This document shows, one piece after another, positions 1 through 6,354 of a stretch of DNA of 13,918 bases; position 1 is the first letter of the stretch, and every line of letters begins with the position of its first letter. The notes under the pieces were generated by a model that was given only the letters and a program-made list of their open reading frames with translations, ran no database searches and was not told the DNA's origin. Source of the DNA: an uncultured Prevotellaceae bacterium. GTDB lineage: Bacteria; Bacteroidota; Bacteroidia; Bacteroidales; Bacteroidaceae. A program made the translations under genes and the position numbers. Location of the stretch: the NCBI GenBank assembly GCA_946403615.1, contig CAMJAO010000027.1, positions 1-13,918 on the forward strand, given 5' to 3'.

Positions 1-2
1 CC

Positions 3-293
3 GATACGGGTTCATCGTTGCGTGGCGTGGAAATTGAGGCCGACGTGATGCTCAAAGGCACACGCGTGGACGGCATCTATACCGCTGACCCGGAGAAAGA
101 TCCTACGGCTACGAAGTTCACTGACATCACTTATGACGAAGTGCTGGAGCGCGGACTGAAGGTAATGGACCTCTCTGCAGTGGTGATGTGCAATGACAAT
201 GATCTGCCCATCTATGTGTTCAACATGGATGTCAAGGGCAACCTGAAGAAAGTGATGGAAGGCGAGGAGATTGGCACACTCGTGCATCATTGA
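3..293 (+). CDS. pyrH: UMP kinase, C-terminal part (5' end outside window)
   Basis: Cytoplasmic UMP kinase phosphorylates UMP to UDP in pyrimidine nucleotide synthesis and belongs to the amino-acid-kinase fold. The reading frame is open from the window edge and gives the last 96 residues of a protein usually about 235-240 long. Recognisable family stretches are LRGVEIEADVMLKGTRVDG, then IYTADP, then DITYDEVLERGLKVMDLSA and the ending around residues PIYVFNM. These match the nucleotide-binding C-terminal half of bacterial PyrH. The segment before LRG reads DTGSS, where I would expect DTASS or similar, a minor substitution. A strong hairpin follows the TGA stop, so this is the end of its transcript. 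The start and upstream neighbours cannot be seen. Confidence 0.95.
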   Translation, partial: DTGSSLRGVEIEADVMLKGTRVDGIYTADPEKDPTATKFTDITYDEVLERGLKVMDLSAVVMCNDNDLPIYVFNMDVKGNLKKVMEGEEIGTLVHH

Positions 294-312
294 TACTCGG
301 AATCCATAAGAC

Positions 313-350
313 GACAACGGAGGCATATCACTCGATATGCCTCCGTTGTC
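313..350. terminator. Perfect 16-bp hairpin between convergent genes
   Basis: The arms at 313-328 (starting GACAACGG) and 335-350 are exactly complementary over 16 bp, with a 6-nt loop. The hairpin lies 20 bases after the pyrH stop and about 70 bases beyond the convergent protease stop. The T-run after it on the plus strand is weak (TTGTATCATCTT) and there is none on the minus strand. It probably ends transcription from both sides, but U-tract-driven release is not evident. Confidence 0.75.
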
Positions 351-417
351 TTGTATCATCTTCCCGGAAATTCCTAAATCCTCTTAGGGCTTCCAGATGT
401 TTCCTTTTGTTTTGGTT

Positions 418-3400
418 TTATTTGATAATCACTTTCTTGCCGTTCACGACATAGATGCCCTTCGGCAAAGTGCTCATCGTTTTTGCGGTACCCACTTGTT
501 GTCCGGCCAGGTTGAATACTGCGCCATTGCTCTCGGTCGTCATCTCGATGTCGCTGATGCCAGTCAGTTGCACTCCTGTTATGATTGACATCTCAGGATA
601 AGCGATGCCTCCCTCGGCAGTGAGATAAGCGCGGAAGGGTGCTACGGCAGTGCCGTTGGCGGGTTTAGCCTTATCACCGTCGATGATGAATGCGCCGTCA
701 ATCACCGTGTCCGTATTCACACCTGTGAGTTGGTAATTGCCTGCGGTGGCGACAATGGGATTGTCGAGGGTTGTTCTCAAAATCGTAAGGGTATTGGCGG
801 TAAACACCAGTTCCTTGCCTGCCAGTTCGGGACTGATGCCAATCAGATACGGAGTGTTGGCTTCCATGGCGTCGGTGTAGCCGAAGAGCACCTTGTCACC
901 TTCAGTTCCATTAAATTTCATGATATAGAGGCTCTTTCCTGTGTCGCTGTCGCTCTTTTGCCAGTCGATGGCTTCTCCGTCGGCAGTCACCTGAGTGGGT
1001 GCAAACGGCAGTGCGATAGTGCTCCATTTGTTGGCCTCGCTGATGGTGCGGTGGTAATTGGTGGTCTTAGAAGCGGAGAAGTCAACCGGAATGAAATATT
1101 CGTTCCCGTCATAGAAATGGATATTGGCGGTTGTCAACTTGCTGTTCATCACATTCTTACCTTTCAATCCCGTGGGTACAGAGGTGTCGAGCATGTAGAT
1201 GGTGTTGGGATTGCTATTGGCTTTCGCATTGCTGGTGTATGCGGCAATTAGGTCGGCGGCAGCCGCATTGTCATCCACGGTAAAGGTGGCCGACTGAGGT
1301 GCCACGCTCACTTCACCCTTGCCGTTCCACAGAATAGCACCTGCTTGGGGAATAAAGGTGATCTTGTCCTCTGCTATGTTTGTTGCGTCGAGGTTGTGAG
1401 TGGAAGTCAATTCAAATGTGTTGCCGCGTTGGGCCTTTGCGATAGGCACTTCATATGACAGTGTCTTGCTCTCGCCGGGTTCTACACTTACAATCTCCTT
1501 GGCAATAGTGTTGGAGTTGCCGTTGGCCACATTGACGATTTCTGTTGTGATGGTATGCTTGTATAATCCTGTGCCTTCGTTCCTCAAATCCACTTGGCAG
1601 AGCACCTTGCTGCCATAGACAGTCTGTCCGTCTTCTGCCAGATTGAGTATTGACAACGTCTTCTTCAGGTCAGCGCCTTCCAGTGTGGCATTGGTGTAGA
1701 ACCAGTTTTCGGCCCAATGGTCCACATTCAGATAATACACATCATAGATAGAGAAAGTGGATTTGTCGCCTATGTAGAAAGCCACTTGGGTCGTTTCGCC
1801 TTCTGCAATGGCTGCCTGTTCCCAACTGACTGTATTGAAATTACTATCTAACAGATTGATGGTGCCATTGTACTCTGTGCCGTTATTAGTGAAATCCACC
1901 ACGATGGCATTCTTCTTCGCCGTCACGTCGTTGATGGTGAAATCGGGGAAGGGCACAGGGGTAAGTGTCATGGTGTTGTCGTTGATATTTACCTTAACAT
2001 AATTGCGGTCCGAACCCACATTCTTTTCCCATTGGCCTGTGCTCTTGCTTTGGCTTACAGCGTATAAGGTGTAATCGCCGTTTTCCAAGTTTGAACCGAG
2101 GGAGACAGTCAATGCATTGTAAGTGGCTGCGCCTTGTCCCATGTTGATGACTGCCGTATAGACGCGTTTCACCATCTCATCACCTTTATAAAGGGCGTAA
2201 CCCTGCTGTTTTGAATAGTAGCCGCCAGTGTTGTTGTGGACGGGCATGAACAGTCTTATTCTGAAATCCTCACTGCTGTTGTTGCGGGTCACCACACGGT
2301 TTTGTACACTCGGGCGGGTAGCGGCTGTCAGGTTATCGTGATAGTGCTCTACCGTGCTTTCGCCAGTGGGTTGTATCTCAAAATAGGCAACTTGTCCCCA
2401 TGAGAACTGGTTGGAGGTGGCACTGCCGCCAATACCTGAATAAGACGCGTCGAGCACAGACAGACGGAACGGTCCGTCGGCATATCCGCCCCAGCCCCAG
2501 TTGATGTAGAATTTGCCGTCACCATTATATCCGTCGCAAACGAAGGCATGTCCCTCAAAACTGGATGTGTAGCCGCAATACAATACAGGACGATGATTAC
2601 GCAACTCGTTGAGTATCAGTTCTTCCCATTCAGCAATAGAATAATGGTCGCGAATCCCTTCCCATCCGGAATTGCTGTAACCGAAATATTCGTTCATGGC
2701 GCCAGGTATCAAATCGGTTTCATTCGAACCGGAACTCTCCTCACCATAAGACATGTGTACTACTTGACCTGCATAGCGCATCAACTTGCTGACGGCATCA
2801 ACACGGGCATCATTCACATCCATGTTAGCTGGGTAGGAATCAATCATGTTGTCCCAATCGAAAGTCGTAGCGGGCAGGGCGTTGATAAAGTTAGATGAGC
2901 CTTTTTGGCGATAGCCGGGAATGGATGCCGTCGCATCCACGGGCCATTTATAATAATACATCACTTGTGCCAAAGCGGTAGCTACACAACCTGTGGGGGC
3001 GTGTTTCCCGTTGACGGTAGGTGTCTGGTTATTATAAGGTGTGCCCTGGTCCCATTTTGAGGTTAACATGGGGGCTATCACTTCGGTTGAAGAATGAGCC
3101 GGACCAGCCGATTGTTCGGGCATGTTCGCTTTTACCCATTCTATCTGACGTTCGTAGCAATCCAGCCACCAACGCAGGTTAGAGGGGATGTTATCCGGGT
3201 CGAAAGCTCCGTTCTCGGTGTAACCCAACACGGCCTCGGTGCGGTCATCGCCCGACACGACGATAAAACCGTCTTGCTCATTGATGTTGAACACATAGAG
3301 GTTGCTCGTCTCCACGTTTGCTGTTTTCAAGTCCGCACCCTTATAAGCCACTCTCAATCTATGTTGAGGAGCATTGCTCCCTGACAAATGGGTGCTCAGA

Positions 3401-3501
3401 TATGTCTGTGCAATCTCTAACGCCTGTTGCTGGTCAATCGGGCCTGCCCACAGGGCGCAAGCCGACACAAGCATCATGACAATGGAAAATAATTTTTTCA
3501 T
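418..3501 (-). CDS. Secreted C10-family cysteine protease (streptopain/interpain type) with long C-terminal extension
   Basis: A 1027-residue zymogen-like protein. Residues 1-19 form a signal peptide, with likely cleavage after ALWA. Residues 20 to about 135 resemble the Spi/streptopain propeptide that blocks the active site, including the phrase GFIVVSGDDR. The papain-like catalytic domain spans about 140-380. The nucleophile is Cys172 in TGCVATALAQVMYYYKWP, the general base His318 in EGHAFVCDGY, and Asn334 lies in INWGWGG; the spacing agrees with streptopain. Residues 380 to about 740 look like beta-sandwich/CARDB-like repeats. Residues about 740-985 form a module with the phrase NKWSTIALPF, common in Bacteroidetes surface proteins. 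The last 40 residues (NLAGQQV, LPKGIYVVNG, KKVIIK) resemble a type IX secretion C-terminal signal. The family degrades host proteins. The gene is monocistronic with its own promoter. No separate inhibitor gene is seen beside it. Confidence 0.93.
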   Translation of the reverse strand: MKKLFSIVMMLVSACALWAGPIDQQQALEIAQTYLSTHLSGSNAPQHRLRVAYKGADLKTANVETSNLYVFNINEQDGFIVVSGDDRTEAVLGYTENGAFDPDNIPSNLRWWLDCYERQIEWVKANMPEQSAGPAHSSTEVIAPMLTSKWDQGTPYNNQTPTVNGKHAPTGCVATALAQVMYYYKWPVDATASIPGYRQKGSSNFINALPATTFDWDNMIDSYPANMDVNDARVDAVSKLMRYAGQVVHMSYGEESSGSNETDLIPGAMNEYFGYSNSGWEGIRDHYSIAEWEELILNELRNHRPVLYCGYTSSFEGHAFVCDGYNGDGKFYINWGWGGYADGPFRLSVLDASYSGIGGSATSNQFSWGQVAYFEIQPTGESTVEHYHDNLTAATRPSVQNRVVTRNNSSEDFRIRLFMPVHNNTGGYYSKQQGYALYKGDEMVKRVYTAVINMGQGAATYNALTVSLGSNLENGDYTLYAVSQSKSTGQWEKNVGSDRNYVKVNINDNTMTLTPVPFPDFTINDVTAKKNAIVVDFTNNGTEYNGTINLLDSNFNTVSWEQAAIAEGETTQVAFYIGDKSTFSIYDVYYLNVDHWAENWFYTNATLEGADLKKTLSILNLAEDGQTVYGSKVLCQVDLRNEGTGLYKHTITTEIVNVANGNSNTIAKEIVSVEPGESKTLSYEVPIAKAQRGNTFELTSTHNLDATNIAEDKITFIPQAGAILWNGKGEVSVAPQSATFTVDDNAAAADLIAAYTSNAKANSNPNTIYMLDTSVPTGLKGKNVMNSKLTTANIHFYDGNEYFIPVDFSASKTTNYHRTISEANKWSTIALPFAPTQVTADGEAIDWQKSDSDTGKSLYIMKFNGTEGDKVLFGYTDAMEANTPYLIGISPELAGKELVFTANTLTILRTTLDNPIVATAGNYQLTGVNTDTVIDGAFIIDGDKAKPANGTAVAPFRAYLTAEGGIAYPEMSIITGVQLTGISDIEMTTESNGAVFNLAGQQVGTAKTMSTLPKGIYVVNGKKVIIK

Positions 3502-3524
3502 AGTATGAATGTTATAATTTGGGG

Positions 3525-3559
3525 CAAAGGTAATAAATAATCATTATATATCCGTCAAA
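3525..3559 (-). promoter_or_regulatory. Bacteroidetes-type promoter of the C10 protease
   Basis: On the minus strand TACCTTTG (3525-3532) matches the -7 consensus TAnnTTTG. TTTG at 3556-3559 could be the -33 element, although the 23-nt gap is longer than the usual 19-21. The inferred transcript start near 3518 leaves a leader of only about 17 nt before the ATG at 3501. Confidence 0.55.
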
Positions 3560-3657
3560 AAAGAAGAAAAAAAGTATTTGTCAGTAACTCCGCCACATTG
3601 TGCTTTATTATAATCTTTGGACCCATTCAAATTTTTGATATAAATCAATTTGCGCTT

Positions 3658-3689
3658 TTTGCATATTTATCAGGAAAAGTGTAATTTTG
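3658..3689 (+). promoter_or_regulatory. Bacteroidetes-type promoter of the PurF-like gene
   Basis: TTTG at 3658-3661 and TAATTTTG at 3682-3689 are separated by 20 nt, a full match to the -33/-7 consensus. Transcription should start near 3695, about 20 nt before the ATG at 3717. This argues against a TTG start at 3687, which lies inside the -7 box. Confidence 0.75.
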
Positions 3690-3716
3690 CAGCGAATTTT
3701 ATTATTACACATATAT

Positions 3717-5126
3717 ATGGGTGGCTTTTTCGGTACGATTTCGGTAAAAGATTGTGTCAATGACTTGTTTTACGGCACCGACTACAACTCACATCTGGGT
3801 ACACGCCGGGCCGGCTTGGTCACATTCGATTCCGCCAAAGGATTTAATCGTTCTATTCACAGTCTGGAGCGCAATTATTTCCGTTCAAAATTTGAGGATG
3901 AACTCGAGCATTTCGCTGGCTCGCAGGGCATAGGCGTTATCAGCGACACTGACCCGCAGCCCATCATCGTCAATTCTCATTTGGGCAGATACGCCGTCGT
4001 CACCGTGGCGAAAATCAACAATTTGCGAGAGATAGCGGCTGATTTATTGGCTGAAAGAATGCATTTCAGCGAGATGTCGGCCAATAACATCAACCAGACC
4101 GAACTGGTGGCGTTGCTCATCAATATGGGACGCAATTTCGTCGAGGGTATCAACAATGTGTATCGTAAGATTCAGGGTTCTTGCTCGATGTTGGTGCTTA
4201 CTGAGGACGGTATCATCGCCGCCCGTGATTTCTTGGGTCGCACTCCTATCGTCATAGGACATAAAGAGGGGGCCTACGCTGCCACCAGCGAGTCGTCGGC
4301 ATTTCCTAATCTCGATTACAAGGTTCTGCGTGATGTAGGACCGGGCGAGATTGTCAAATTGCGTGCCGATGGCATCGAAGTGCTGCAACAACCGTTCAGC
4401 CGTTGCCAGATTTGCTCGTTCCTTTGGGTGTATTACGGATTTCCCACCAGCGATTACGAAGGTATCAATGTGGAAGCCATGCGTGAGCGCAATGGCGAAC
4501 TGATGGGTGAGGAGGATAAGATTGAGGCCGACTGCGTTTGCGGTGTGCCCGATTCAGGTGTAGGTATGGCCGTAGGCTATTCCATTGGCAGCAAGGTGCC
4601 TTACAAGCGCGCCGTGCTGAAATATACTCCCACATGGCCACGCAGTTTCACACCCGGCAGCCAGTCGAGACGCGATCTCGTGGCGAAGATGAAACTGATA
4701 CCCAACCGTGCCATCCTTGACGGCAAGCGTGTGGTGTTCTGCGACGACAGCATCGTGCGTGGAACACAGTTGCATGACAATGTCCGTATGTTCTTCGATT
4801 ATGGTGCCAAAGAGGTGCATGCACGCATCTCCTGTCCGCCGCTTGTGTTCGGGTGTCCGTTTATCCAGTTCACTTCATCGAAGAGCGATTTGGAATTGCT
4901 TACACGTCAGATTATCAAGGATTTCGAGGGCGATGCATCGAAAAACCTCGACAAGTATGCCACGACCGATTCTCCCGAGTATCAGCGAATGGTCAATGAG
5001 ATAGGCCGCCGTTTGGGATTGACCTCCGTGAAGTTTGCCAAACTCGAAAAACTCATCGAATCCATCGGTCTGCCCAAAGAGCGCGTCTGCACCCATTGTT
5101 TCGACGGCTCATCGTATGTGAAATAA
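3717..5126 (+). CDS. Amidophosphoribosyltransferase (PurF) homologue lacking the N-terminal Cys nucleophile
   Basis: A 469-residue cytoplasmic protein with PurF architecture: an N-terminal Ntn-type glutaminase-like half (1 to about 225) and a type I phosphoribosyltransferase half. The PRPP-binding loop is intact: FCDDSIVRGTQL at about 341-352. Cys233 (QICSF), Cys380 (FGCPF) and the closing CxxC pair Cys458/Cys461 sit where Bacillus-type PurF binds its 4Fe-4S cluster. PurF normally begins MCG, and Cys1 attacks glutamine; this protein begins MGGFFG. The usual NG oxyanion segment also appears replaced (VAKINN, about 97-102). Glutamine-dependent PRA synthesis therefore looks impossible by the known mechanism; ammonia-dependent or regulatory roles remain. 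The ATG at 3717 was chosen because the promoter overlaps the longer TTG alternative. It is divergent from the protease and stands alone. I recall similar Bacteroides proteins starting MGGFFG, so the change is probably ancestral rather than an error. Confidence 0.88.
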   Translation: MGGFFGTISVKDCVNDLFYGTDYNSHLGTRRAGLVTFDSAKGFNRSIHSLERNYFRSKFEDELEHFAGSQGIGVISDTDPQPIIVNSHLGRYAVVTVAKINNLREIAADLLAERMHFSEMSANNINQTELVALLINMGRNFVEGINNVYRKIQGSCSMLVLTEDGIIAARDFLGRTPIVIGHKEGAYAATSESSAFPNLDYKVLRDVGPGEIVKLRADGIEVLQQPFSRCQICSFLWVYYGFPTSDYEGINVEAMRERNGELMGEEDKIEADCVCGVPDSGVGMAVGYSIGSKVPYKRAVLKYTPTWPRSFTPGSQSRRDLVAKMKLIPNRAILDGKRVVFCDDSIVRGTQLHDNVRMFFDYGAKEVHARISCPPLVFGCPFIQFTSSKSDLELLTRQIIKDFEGDASKNLDKYATTDSPEYQRMVNEIGRRLGLTSVKFAKLEKLIESIGLPKERVCTHCFDGSSYVK

Positions 5127-5139
5127 TTTCTGTCTTTTT

Positions 5140-5158
5140 GTAAAGGCATCGCCCTTAC
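5140..5158. other. Small imperfect hairpin between convergent PurF-like and ridA genes
   Basis: GTAAAGGC (5140-5147) and GCCCTTAC (5151-5158) pair with one mismatch around a 3-nt loop. No T-run follows on either strand; five Ts precede it on the plus strand. It is the only structure in the 38-base gap and may help end transcription, but it is weak. Confidence 0.35.
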
Positions 5159-5164
5159 GGTGTA

Positions 5165-5539
5165 TCACCTCTCTGCTATCACTTCAATCTCTACCAATGC
5201 GTTTTTTGGTAGGGTCTTGACGGCGACGGCTGAACGTGCGGGGTAGGGCTGTGAGAAGAACTCCGAATAGACGGCATTCATATCAGCGAAATCGCCCATG
5301 TCGGCGAGAAACACCGTGGTCTTGACCACATGACTCATGTCCAATCCTGCCTCTACCAGAATGTTTTTCACATTGGTTAGCGACTGGCGTGTCTGCTCTT
5401 TGATGCCGCCCTCGGGGAATTGTCCCGTGGCGGGGTCGATGGGCAGTTGACCGGATGTGATGACGAGGTTACCGAATGTGATGGCCTGGCTATAAGGACC
5501 AATGGCTGCAGGCGCTTTGTCTGTACTGATGGGTTTCAT
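5165..5539 (-). CDS. ridA: RidA/YjgF/YER057c family enamine/imine deaminase
   Basis: A 124-residue protein of normal family length. RidA is a cytosolic trimer that hydrolyses reactive 2-aminoacrylate and related enamines to keto acids, protecting PLP enzymes. Family marks are IGPYSQAI near the start (Tyr16), SGQLPIDPATG (30-39), and the signature YPARSAVAVKTLP with the carboxylate-binding Arg102. Glu118, in the closing segment IEVIAER, is the usual active-site acid. All key residues of active RidA seem present, which makes true deaminase activity likely. The gene converges on the PurF-like gene with a 38-base gap and diverges from the thioredoxin gene, with which it shares a promoter region. 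Confidence 0.95.
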   Translation of the reverse strand: MKPISTDKAPAAIGPYSQAITFGNLVITSGQLPIDPATGQFPEGGIKEQTRQSLTNVKNILVEAGLDMSHVVKTTVFLADMGDFADMNAVYSEFFSQPYPARSAVAVKTLPKNALVEIEVIAER

Positions 5540-5568
5540 AATTCAAAAAACAATTATTATTGATTATC

Positions 5569-5604
5569 GTGACAAAAGTACTAAAAAATGATTATCTTTG
5601 TCAC
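5569..5604. promoter_or_regulatory. Symmetrical divergent promoter region of ridA and the thioredoxin gene
   Basis: The arms GTGACAAAAGTA (5569-5580) and TATCTTTGTCAC (5593-5604) form an inverted repeat, 10 of 12 matching, 12 nt apart. The right arm holds a plus-strand -7 box, TATCTTTG (5593-5600). The left arm holds a minus-strand -7 box, TACTTTTG (5573-5580). The GTGAC of each arm lies roughly where the -33 element of the opposite promoter should be. Inferred starts near 5607 (+) and 5566 (-) give leaders of about 24 and 27 nt. Confidence 0.65.
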
Positions 5605-5630
5605 CGAATAACAAATAAATCTCAAGAAAA

Positions 5631-6184
5631 ATGACAAAAACAACCTTACTGAAGAACGCTTTTGGCGTGTTTTTCGCTTTACACTCATGGCTTGCGGTGA
5701 TAAGCCAAAACAGGCAAATGACAATTCATCCGCTCAGAATACCGCTCAAGCTGTAGAGCAGACAGTTCCCACGAAGTCCGTCGATGTGGATGCCCCCGAT
5801 TTCACACTCACGGATATAAACGGAAAACCGCTGACACTCAGTTCGTTGCGCGGTAAGTATGTGGTGCTCGATTTCTGGGGCTCATGGTGCGGCTGGTGCA
5901 TCAAGGGCATCCCGCAGATGAAGGAATACTACAAGAAATATGCCGGCAAATTCGAGATTTTGGGCATCGACTGTAATGACTCCGAGGAGGCTTGGCGCGC
6001 TGCGGTGGATGAATATGAGTTGCCTTGGCTCCATGTGTATTGCTCCGACGAGAAGGTGCTCAAAGACTATGATATACAAGGCTTCCCTACAAAAGTCATC
6101 ATCACGCCTGAAGGCAAGATTGAGCAGATGATCATCGGCGAGGATCCGGAATTCTATGCCATCTTGGATAAATTGTTAGGGTAG
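5631..6184 (+). pseudogene. TlpA/ResA-like thioredoxin lipoprotein gene with a frameshift in the signal peptide
   Basis: The start expected from the promoter is ATG 5631, whose frame encodes MTKTTLLKNAFGVFFA and then leaves the main frame, ending at TAG 5754-5756. The main body is in another frame, open from ATG 5687 (165 codons). Its first residues are MACGDKPK, preceded in frame by the codons F-T-L. One extra T in the TTT at 5678-5680 would rejoin them as FAFTLMACGDK, an excellent lipoprotein signal (lipobox LMAC). The body has a low-complexity linker, then an AhpC/TSA-thioredoxin fold with FWGSWCGWC (Cys68 and Cys71 counting from 5687) and the cis-Pro motif GFPT. Such proteins reduce periplasmic thiols, including apocytochrome c. 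As given, only a cytosolic form starting at 5687 could be made. The cause may be mutation, slippage or sequencing error. Confidence 0.75.
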
Positions 6185-6196
6185 GATTTTGCATAG

Positions 6197-6217
6197 GTGC
6201 AAGGAGCAGGGAACAAG
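6197..6217 (+). repeat. Three degenerate copies of a 7-nt unit, RRRCAAG type
   Basis: GTGCAAG, GAGCAGG and GAACAAG follow one another without gaps, 12 bases after the thioredoxin stop. The same kind of unit recurs on the other strand at 13291-13311. Function unknown; the copies are too degenerate for confident phasing. Confidence 0.4.
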
Positions 6218-6257
6218 AGATTACCTTTATAATGCGGACCCTTCAATAAATAAAAGT

Positions 6258-6312
6258 TCCGCACTACCGTCAGGGCATTCAAAAAATGTACATGGCGCTC
6301 GTGCGGATTTTT
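6258..6312 (+). terminator. Weak terminator candidate after the thioredoxin gene
   Basis: TCCGCAC (6258-6264) pairs with GTGCGGA (6301-6307), which is followed directly by five Ts. The 36-nt loop is long. The first arm could instead pair with TGCGGA at 6233-6238. Nothing else in the 170-base gap between the two convergent genes looks like a terminator. Confidence 0.3.
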
Positions 6313-6354
6313 CTATTTGCGGTTTGTTGTCTTCACTCCTCCACTCCTATAACA

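Noticed and set aside
3457..3501. Possible lipobox VSAC at residues 12-15 of the C10 protease
   Set aside because: It would leave a very short signal peptide, and hydrophobic residues follow the Cys instead of an acidic or linker region. Ordinary cleavage after ALWA and the sorting-like tail fit a secreted enzyme better.
3687..3716. Ten-codon upstream extension of the PurF-like gene from TTG 3687
   Set aside because: The TTG is part of the -7 box TAATTTTG and lies upstream of the inferred transcript start; ATG 3717 gives the MGGFFG start I associate with the family.
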